A stretch of DNA of 5,087 nucleotides from Clostridia bacterium (GTDB taxonomy: Bacteria > Bacillota > Clostridia > Oscillospirales > Acutalibacteraceae). Below are positions 1-3,996 of the stretch, one piece after another. The notes below the pieces were generated by a model. That model made no database searches. It was given only the letters and a program-made list of their open reading frames with translations, and had not been told where the DNA came from. A program made the translations under genes and the position numbers. Each line of letters begins with the position of its first letter. Position 1 is the stretch's first letter. The stretch spans positions 1 through 5,087 of the forward strand of contig JAFOFS010000036.1 in the NCBI GenBank assembly GCA_017387165.1, read 5' to 3'.

Positions 1-570
1 CTGCTGATGCTGCTGCTTTCGAAAACGGTGATACCGCTGCTGCTTGTGGCATTGGCGCTTGGGACGGTCGGGAGCGTTTTTTCGGGTTGGCGCCTGCAGG
101 CAATCGGCAACGGTCTCTGCCGCACCTGTAGCTGGGGGATGGGCTTGATCGGCTCGTTTTTCACCGGACTTCTGTCGTTGAAAACACTCGCCGCCTCGGC
201 AACCGATACGCTGTCGGGTCGGGCGTTACGCTTCTCGGTGGCCAGCTTGATTCCGATGGTTGGCGGCGCCTTGAGCGATGCGCTGCTGACGCTGAAAGGC
301 TGCTTGACGGCGGTACGTTCTACCGTCGGCGTGTTCGGAATCGTGGTGACCGTCATAATTTTGCTTCCGCCGGTTTTGGCGTGTCTGGGGTGGAATCTGA
401 CCCTTTCGCTGTGCGGCTACGTTGCGGAAGTATTCTCGCTGGAAGCGGTGGTTTCCTTGACACGATCGGCGGCCGCCGTGCTGAAAACGGTGATAGCGGT
501 GCTGGTGATGTGCGCCACCTTTTTGATCGTCGCCATGACCGTTTTGCTGAAAGCAGGTGGAGGCGGATGA
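1..570 (+). CDS. spoIIIAE: Stage III sporulation protein AE, C-terminal part (5' truncated by window)
   Basis: This is the last 189 codons of a polytopic membrane protein; the frame is open from base 1, so the true start lies upstream. Family members are about 390-400 residues, so roughly the C-terminal half is present. SpoIIIAE is the multi-spanning, permease-like component of the SpoIIIA-SpoIIQ channel in the mother-cell-derived membrane around the forespore. The diagnostic stretch is at residues 76-113 of the visible part (LRFSVASLIPMVGGALSDAL, then VRSTVGVFG), matching the conserved SLIPVVGGALSDA-type region of the family. Hydrophobic segments are seen near residues 10-27, 110-131 and 160-184. 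The product ends in a glycine run (AGGGG) because the last codons overlap the GGAGG-type ribosome site of spoIIIAF. The stop overlaps the spoIIIAF start (ATGA), implying translational coupling. Expression is expected from a mother-cell sigma-E promoter upstream of spoIIIAA, outside the window. Confidence 0.95.
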   Translation: MLMLLLSKTVIPLLLVALALGTVGSVFSGWRLQAIGNGLCRTCSWGMGLIGSFFTGLLSLKTLAASATDTLSGRALRFSVASLIPMVGGALSDALLTLKGCLTAVRSTVGVFGIVVTVIILLPPVLACLGWNLTLSLCGYVAEVFSLEAVVSLTRSAAAVLKTVIAVLVMCATFLIVAMTVLLKAGGGG

Positions 571-1049
571 ACGAATTGCGGGAATGGGCCGGAATGCTTT
601 GCGCTGCGGCGATGCTATGTACAGTGCTGCTGCAGTTGCTGCCGTCCGGCGGCACCTCGCCGCTGATGCGCGTGGTGCTGGGGTTATTCTTTTGCTGTTG
701 TCTGTTCGGACCTCTGCGCTCGTTGGTGACGACCGACTGGCGTGTGGTGTTGCCGATGTCGGAATCAAGCGTAAGCGAAGAGCAGCTTTTGCAAACGTAT
801 CACGACGCCATCCGCCAACAGACCGATGCGGCATTGCGACAAACGGTGGACGCTTTATTGTCGGACACCGCCTATCGCGTGGAAAAAATTTCCGCCCGTT
901 GGACAGAATCGGAGGACGGGAGCATATATTTAACAGGAGCGGATGCGTATTTATCCCGTGAACAAACGGCGCATACGCAGGAAATTGCCCGTCTGTTGGC
1001 AAAGGAATTGGAAATCCGCGTGACGGTGCATCCGTATTTGGGGAGGTGA
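567..1049 (+). CDS. spoIIIAF: Stage III sporulation protein AF
   Basis: A 160-residue product with two N-terminal membrane segments (about residues 8-26 and 33-53) followed by a soluble domain of about 100 residues, the layout of SpoIIIAF. That domain is predicted to form a ring-building-like fold in the space between mother cell and forespore membranes. The start at 567 is chosen because it overlaps the spoIIIAE stop as ATGA, follows the purine-rich GGTGGAGG at 555-562, and begins directly with MNELREW, a typical SpoIIIAF beginning. The frame is open further upstream but would run deep into spoIIIAE. The second membrane segment contains three consecutive cysteines (FFCCCLFGPL, residues 41-50), which is a little unusual. 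The C-terminal end (ELEIRVTVHPYLGR) fits the family's final beta strand. SpoIIIAF is the least conserved member of the operon at sequence level, so the call leans on position and topology as well as sequence. Confidence 0.92.
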   Translation: MNELREWAGMLCAAAMLCTVLLQLLPSGGTSPLMRVVLGLFFCCCLFGPLRSLVTTDWRVVLPMSESSVSEEQLLQTYHDAIRQQTDAALRQTVDALLSDTAYRVEKISARWTESEDGSIYLTGADAYLSREQTAHTQEIARLLAKELEIRVTVHPYLGR

Positions 1050-1053
1050 ACAC

Positions 1054-1470
1054 GTGACAGGCCGGTTATCCGAATGGATAAAAGGGGATAAAGGTCGCCG
1101 TTTGATCGTGCTGGTCGGCTTGCTCGGGATGGGCTTGATTTTGTTGTCGCAATTTTGGCCGGATAAAGAGCCCTCAACTCCGGCTTCGGCGGACGACTAT
1201 GCCGCTGTTTTGGAGCAAAGGCTGGTGGAGATGGTCTCGTCGGTGGAGGGAGTTGGTGATTGCCGCGTGCTGGTAACGCTTGACAGCGGAACCGAGTATA
1301 TCTACACCGCGCAGGATACGCTGGTTGCGGAACGGTATCCGGCCGTACGCGGCGTGGTGATTGTATGCGATGGCGGTGACCGCCCGGAGGTTTGCGAACG
1401 GGTCATCGAAGTGGTAACGACGGCGCTTAATGTTTCAAAACGTCGTGTTTGCGTGACAAAAAGAACATAA
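1054..1470 (+). CDS. spoIIIAG: Stage III sporulation protein AG, short form
   Basis: A 138-residue single-pass protein starting with GTG at 1054, four bases after spoIIIAF and preceded by the strong ribosome site GGGAGGTGA (1041-1049). SpoIIIAG forms a large oligomeric ring in the intermembrane space between mother cell and forespore. The membrane segment is at residues 17-35. The ring-building domain follows: DDYAAVLEQRLVEMVSSVEG at residues 47-66, then the strand DCRVLVTLDSGTEYIYT (69-85), and YPAVRGVVIVCDGGDRPEV (95-113), a family hallmark, ending with RVCVTK. Homologues of 190-230 residues carry a long insertion between the EYIYT strand and the YPxVRG strand; here only about nine residues (AQDTLVAER) separate them. 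The reading frame is uninterrupted, and the sequence on both sides is well conserved, so this looks like a compact variant and not a frameshift. Co-transcription with its neighbours is expected. Confidence 0.95.
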   Translation: MTGRLSEWIKGDKGRRLIVLVGLLGMGLILLSQFWPDKEPSTPASADDYAAVLEQRLVEMVSSVEGVGDCRVLVTLDSGTEYIYTAQDTLVAERYPAVRGVVIVCDGGDRPEVCERVIEVVTTALNVSKRRVCVTKRT

Positions 1471-1477
1471 GAAAGGG
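1470..1477 (+). promoter_or_regulatory. Ribosome binding site that decides the spoIIIAH start
   Basis: AGAAAGGG overlaps the last base of the spoIIIAG stop and matches the 5' portion of the Firmicute Shine-Dalgarno consensus AGAAAGGAGG. A GTG at 1477 is in frame with spoIIIAH, but it sits inside this element with no spacer. The ATG at 1489 lies 11 bases downstream, which is workable because the pairing uses the upstream part of the consensus. ATG 1489 also gives an N-terminus typical of SpoIIIAH. I therefore choose 1489. Confidence 0.7.
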
Positions 1478-1488
1478 TGTTTGTGTAT

Positions 1489-2031
1489 ATGAAAAGCAAA
1501 CGGTTTGGGAAAAAGTTCGTGGTGCTCGGCGGCTTGGTGGTCGCGTTGGGGTTGGCGGTGTATCTGAATTATATGTTCACGCCACCTGCCTCCTTGCCGG
1601 TTTCGGGTGAAGGCAAGGATCAGACGACCGGCACGACCGAGAAAAATCTGGGGGAATCCCTGTATGTGAATGCCGAGACCGAAGGCGACTATTTTGCATC
1701 CGCACGCCTGAGCCGCGAAAGCGCACGCGACGAGGCGATCGAGCTGATTGAGGAATTGCTGGAGGACGTGCGCTTAAACGAAGAAGTGCAGCAACAGGCG
1801 TTGGAGAAAACCGGCGCTCTTGCGGATGCGGTTACCGACGAAGCGGCGATTGAACAGCTCGTGCGTGCAAAGGGATTTGAGGATTGTGTGGCGTATATCG
1901 GGGAAAACGGTTGCCAATTGGTTGTAAAGGCAGATGACTTGACGGACCAACAAACCCTGCAAATTTTGCAAATTGTCACCTCGCAGACCACCGTCCCGGC
2001 GCAAAATATCAATATTGTGGTTATAAATTAA
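1489..2031 (+). CDS. spoIIIAH: Stage III sporulation protein AH
   Basis: A 180-residue single-pass protein. A basic N-terminus (MKSKRFGKK) is followed by one membrane helix (about residues 10-30) ending in VYLNYMF, a recognisable SpoIIIAH signature. A linker of about 35 low-complexity residues leads to the ring-building (YscJ/FliF-like) domain: GDYFASARLSRESARDEAIE at 66-85, AKGFEDCVAYI at 127-137 and the closing LQILQIVTSQTTVPAQNINI at 157-176. In the family this domain binds the forespore protein SpoIIQ across the engulfing membranes and so joins the two halves of the channel. Length is normal (B. subtilis SpoIIIAH is a little over 200 residues; clostridial forms are often shorter). It is the last gene of the spoIIIA operon. 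No terminator hairpin is visible after its stop, so some read-through into the following gene is possible. Confidence 0.96.
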   Translation: MKSKRFGKKFVVLGGLVVALGLAVYLNYMFTPPASLPVSGEGKDQTTGTTEKNLGESLYVNAETEGDYFASARLSRESARDEAIELIEELLEDVRLNEEVQQQALEKTGALADAVTDEAAIEQLVRAKGFEDCVAYIGENGCQLVVKADDLTDQQTLQILQIVTSQTTVPAQNINIVVIN

Positions 2032-2052
2032 AGAAAATATTATAAATAGGGG

Positions 2053-2080
2053 TTGCTTACCGAAAAGTTTGTGGTATAAT
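2053..2080 (+). promoter_or_regulatory. Vegetative (sigma-A type) promoter with extended -10
   Basis: A perfect TATAAT lies at 2075-2080, preceded by TG at 2072-2073, giving the extended -10 form TGnTATAAT. The best -35 candidate is TTGCTT at 2053-2058 with a 16-base spacer; it matches the consensus only in TTG, consistent with an extended -10 promoter that depends less on the -35. Transcription would start near 2087, giving a leader of about 76 bases before asp23. It sits in the only AT-rich gap of the window and would separate housekeeping expression of asp23, and perhaps nusB onwards, from the sporulation operon upstream. Confidence 0.75.
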
Positions 2081-2104
2081 ATATACAAGCGAAAATGTAT
2101 ATAT
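2079..2104 (+). promoter_or_regulatory. Perfect 9-bp inverted repeat over the predicted transcription start (candidate operator)
   Basis: ATATATACA (2079-2087) and its exact reverse complement TGTATATAT (2096-2104) are separated by eight bases (AGCGAAAA). The left arm overlaps the last two bases of the -10 box, and the element covers the expected start site, a classic place for a repressor to act. All arms are A/T apart from one C/G pair, so as RNA the hairpin would be weak and a DNA-binding dimer is the likelier reader. No regulator gene is adjacent. Local AT-richness raises the chance of a coincidental palindrome, so the functional reading is only an inference. Confidence 0.45.
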
Positions 2105-2112
2105 GCAAGATT

Positions 2113-2128
2113 GACGGCTTCGGCTGTC
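2113..2128 (+). promoter_or_regulatory. UUCG-capped hairpin in the asp23 leader
   Basis: GACGGC (2113-2118), TTCG (2119-2122) and GCTGTC (2123-2128) form a six-pair stem with one G-U wobble and a cUUCGg tetraloop, an exceptionally stable RNA loop. It lies about 26 bases after the predicted start site and 20 bases upstream of the asp23 ribosome site. No U-run follows, so it is not an intrinsic terminator. It could stabilise the transcript's 5' region; that role is inferred. Confidence 0.5.
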
Positions 2129-2148
2129 TGAAACCCAAACCTTGACAA

Positions 2149-2154
2149 GGGAGG
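2149..2154 (+). promoter_or_regulatory. Ribosome binding site that decides the asp23 start
   Basis: GGGAGG lies eight bases before ATG 2163. An in-frame TTG at 2142 would place this site inside the coding region and would add a non-conserved MTREEKQ extension, so 2163 is preferred. A second ATG at 2169 is 14 bases away and is less well placed. Confidence 0.8.
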
Positions 2155-2162
2155 AAAAACAG

Positions 2163-2525
2163 ATGAGTATGAACGGTAAGAATCCCCGCGGCAGCTGTGT
2201 GATTTCGGAAGAAGTGGTGACGGGTATTGCGTCGGAAGCGACGCTGGAAATTCCCGGCGTGGCGGCGATGGCTCCGGCCCGTCCGAGTGAGATCCGCGAT
2301 TTTGTGACCACCCCGATCGGCAAAACAGTGCGCTTCACCAATGAGGCGGACGCAACGGTGATCGACGTGTACGTGTCGCTGTATGACAACGTCCGCATTC
2401 CGGACGTCGCGGCGGCTGTGCAGCGCAGCGTGAAGAATGCGGTGCAGTCGATGACCGGCACCCCCGTTTCGAAGGTGAACGTTCACGTCGTTGATCTGAA
2501 GCCGGCGGAGACTGAGGAAAAATAA
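2163..2525 (+). CDS. Asp23/Gls24 family protein (YqhY-like)
   Basis: A 120-residue soluble protein of the Asp23 (DUF322) family. The conserved core runs from VISEEVVTGIASEATLEIPG (residues 13-32), through the charged strand DATVIDVYVSLYDNVRIPDV (63-82), to the final VQRSVKNAVQSMTGTPVSKV (87-106) and NVHVVDL. There is no signal peptide or membrane helix. Its position right upstream of nusB and downstream of the spoIIIA operon matches B. subtilis yqhY. In B. subtilis, yqhY lies with accB-accC and its loss is compensated by mutations in acetyl-CoA carboxylase genes, pointing to a link with fatty acid synthesis. Here accBC are absent from this locus, so whether that role is kept is unknown. The biochemical activity of the family is unresolved; related Staphylococcus Asp23 is a membrane-tethered alkaline-shock protein, but no AmaP-type membrane anchor gene is nearby. 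Expression is expected from the promoter at 2053-2080. Confidence 0.94.
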   Translation: MSMNGKNPRGSCVISEEVVTGIASEATLEIPGVAAMAPARPSEIRDFVTTPIGKTVRFTNEADATVIDVYVSLYDNVRIPDVAAAVQRSVKNAVQSMTGTPVSKVNVHVVDLKPAETEEK

Positions 2526-2536
2526 AAAAGAAACCC

Positions 2537-2592
2537 GCCCTCTCGGGACGGATGCGGCTTTGTCGCATCCGTCCTTTCAGAGGGCTGTTTTT
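2537..2592 (+). terminator. Long two-part hairpin with T-run between asp23 and nusB (terminator or attenuator)
   Basis: An inner stem GGACGGATGCG (2546-2556) pairs perfectly over 11 bases with CGCATCCGTCC (2564-2574) around a seven-base loop. An outer stem GCCCTCT (2537-2543) pairs perfectly with AGAGGGC (2579-2585); the two are separated by a small internal loop (CG against TTTC). TGTTTTT follows at 2586-2592. The A-rich tract just upstream (2521-2533) would give a U-run on the other strand, so the structure could act in both directions. The nusB ribosome site begins only six bases after the T-run, leaving no room for a separate promoter. nusB must therefore be reached by read-through or from a promoter inside asp23. 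Confidence 0.82.
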
Positions 2593-2609
2593 GCTATGGA
2601 GGAACCCCG

Positions 2610-3056
2610 ATGAGTCGGAAAGAATCAAGAAGAGAATCCCGTGAGCAGGCCTTTCTATTCCTGTTTGAACGCAGCTTCCTGGGTGAGATCAGCCCTGAGG
2701 AAGTGATGGAAAACGCCGTCGATGCGCGTGGCTACAAGGCGTCTGATTTCGCGTCCTGCCTGTTTGTCGGTGCGTGGGAGCAACGCGACGAGCTGGACGC
2801 GATTATCGAAGAACATACGCATAAGTGGAAGACCAACCGCTTGTCCCGCGTCATCTTGTCGGTGCTGCGAATGGCGGTGTATGAGCTTCTGTACTGTGAC
2901 GATATTCCGGTCAGCGTAACCATCAACGAAGCGGTCGAGCTGGCAAAACAGTATGGCGGCGAGGAAGACGGCGCGTTTGTCAACGGCGTGCTGGGCGGTA
3001 TTGCCCGTAACCGCGATCTGCATAAGCAACCGGAACAGGCGGCGGACGAGCAATGA
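2610..3056 (+). CDS. nusB: Transcription antitermination protein NusB
   Basis: A 148-residue all-helical RNA-binding protein. NusB with NusE (ribosomal protein S10) binds boxA in nascent rRNA transcripts and supports processive antitermination. Visible signatures are the basic N-terminal RRESREQAFLFLFE (residues 7-20), RLSRVILSVLRMAVYELLY (77-95), and the hallmark IPVSVTINEAVELAKQYG (99-116) followed by FVNGVLGGIAR (123-133). The start ATG 2610 is preceded by GGAGG (2598-2602) at a seven-base spacing. Length is normal; the short glutamine/glutamate-rich tail (KQPEQAADEQ) is probably disordered. The stop overlaps the next start as ATGA, so translation of the TsaD-like gene is probably coupled. 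The long hairpin immediately upstream means this antitermination factor may itself be expressed by read-through; see the findings. Confidence 0.96.
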   Translation: MSRKESRRESREQAFLFLFERSFLGEISPEEVMENAVDARGYKASDFASCLFVGAWEQRDELDAIIEEHTHKWKTNRLSRVILSVLRMAVYELLYCDDIPVSVTINEAVELAKQYGGEEDGAFVNGVLGGIARNRDLHKQPEQAADEQ

Positions 3057-3979
3057 GCGCCTATCTCGGATTTGATACCAGCAACTACACCACCTCGATT
3101 GCCGGCTACCATCCGCAGACCGACCGGATGTGTCAGATCAAGAAGCTGCTGACGGTCAAGGAAGGGGAAAAAGGGCTGCGCCAAAACGATGCGGTGTTTC
3201 AGCACATCCGGCAGCTGCCCGAGCTGGCCGAACAGCTGTTGTCCGGCTATCCCCGTATTGCCAAAGCGGTCGGCGCGTCCGATCGTCCCACTCAGCAGGA
3301 AGGCTCGTATATGCCTTGCTTTTTGATCGGCGCTTCTACGGCGCAGACGGTGGCGGCGCTGCTTGGCGTTCCGTTTCACCGCTTCACGCATCAGCAGGGG
3401 CACGTTGCCGCCGCTTTGTACGGCACCAAGCATCTCGATTGGATGGACAAGCCGTTTTTGGCGTTCCACGTTTCGGGAGGCACGACCGATGCGCTGCTGG
3501 TCGAGCCGGACGCGGAGGAGATCATCCGCTGCCGTTTGGTGGCAGGGTCGTTGGATCTGAAAGCCGGTCAGTTGGTTGACCGCGTCGGCGGTATGCTGGG
3601 GCTTCGCTTTCCTGCCGGCCCTGCTCTGGAGCAGTTGGCGCTGCAGGCAAGCGGAACGTATCGTCCGCGTTTTAAGTTGGAAAACGGTTGCGTCCATCTT
3701 TCCGGAGTGGAAAACCAATGCCGCCGTATGCTGGACGACGGCGCGCCTGCCTGCGAAGTGGCGCTGTTCTGCTTGATGAATGTGCACGCCGCCGTGCAGG
3801 AAATGACCAAGTATCTGCTGCACACCTATGGTGATCTGCCGATCGTATACGCCGGCGGTGTGATGTCCAATACGATTTTGAAAGAAAAACTGACGGCCGA
3901 ATTCGGGGGCGCTTTCGCACCTCCCGTTTATTCGGCGGACAATGCGGCCGGTATCGCCGTATTGACCTCAATGCGATAA
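3053..3979 (+). CDS. TsaD-like ASKHA-fold protein (M22 'O-sialoglycoprotein endopeptidase' family paralogue)
   Basis: A 308-residue cytoplasmic protein related to TsaD/Kae1, the threonylcarbamoyl-AMP transferase of tRNA t6A synthesis, but diverged enough to be a paralogue. It begins YLGFDTSNYTTS (residues 4-15), the nucleotide-binding loop equivalent to the ETSCDET region of TsaD. It keeps the metal-site pattern HxxxH at H113 and H117 (FTHQQGH), VSGGTTDALLV (140-150), DLKAGQLVDRVGGMLGL (168-184), YAGGVMSN (266-273) and SADNAAGIAV (294-303), where D296 would be the third metal ligand. TsaD proper is about 330-340 residues. The older name, a glycoprotein endopeptidase, rests on an early annotation of the family and is doubtful. 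The start overlaps the nusB stop (ATGA) and has only a weak ribosome site, suggesting translational coupling. In B. subtilis folD occupies the equivalent place before xseA. The function is unknown; a true tsaD is expected elsewhere in the genome. Confidence 0.88.
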   Translation: MSAYLGFDTSNYTTSIAGYHPQTDRMCQIKKLLTVKEGEKGLRQNDAVFQHIRQLPELAEQLLSGYPRIAKAVGASDRPTQQEGSYMPCFLIGASTAQTVAALLGVPFHRFTHQQGHVAAALYGTKHLDWMDKPFLAFHVSGGTTDALLVEPDAEEIIRCRLVAGSLDLKAGQLVDRVGGMLGLRFPAGPALEQLALQASGTYRPRFKLENGCVHLSGVENQCRRMLDDGAPACEVALFCLMNVHAAVQEMTKYLLHTYGDLPIVYAGGVMSNTILKEKLTAEFGGAFAPPVYSADNAAGIAVLTSMR

Positions 3980-3996
3980 AGAAAGGAGAGAACCCC

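Noticed and set aside
226..1053. Minus-strand open frame of 275 codons opposite spoIIIAE/spoIIIAF
   Set aside because: Arginine/proline-rich antisense shadow with no domain, no ribosome site and no promoter. The plus-strand genes are clear.
1477..1488. GTG at 1477 as an alternative spoIIIAH start
   Set aside because: It lies inside the ribosome binding sequence with no spacer. ATG 1489 gives the conserved basic N-terminus before the membrane helix.
2142..2173. Perfect TTGACA at 2142-2147 as the -35 box of a second promoter
   Set aside because: No acceptable -10 at 16-18 bases. The nearest TATGAA (2168-2173) needs a 20-base spacer and lies inside asp23. The bases are explained by the ribosome site region.
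2596..2613. Five-codon mini-frame (ATG GAG GAA CCC CGA TGA) overlapping the nusB start
   Set aside because: Its first codons are the nusB ribosome site itself, it has no ribosome site of its own, and such short frames arise readily by chance.
2732..3823. Long open frame on the minus strand (363 codons) across nusB and the TsaD-like gene
   Set aside because: It is antisense to two well-recognised genes, has low-complexity composition rich in R, Q, H and S, matches no family I know and has no clear ribosome site. It is a by-product of codon bias.
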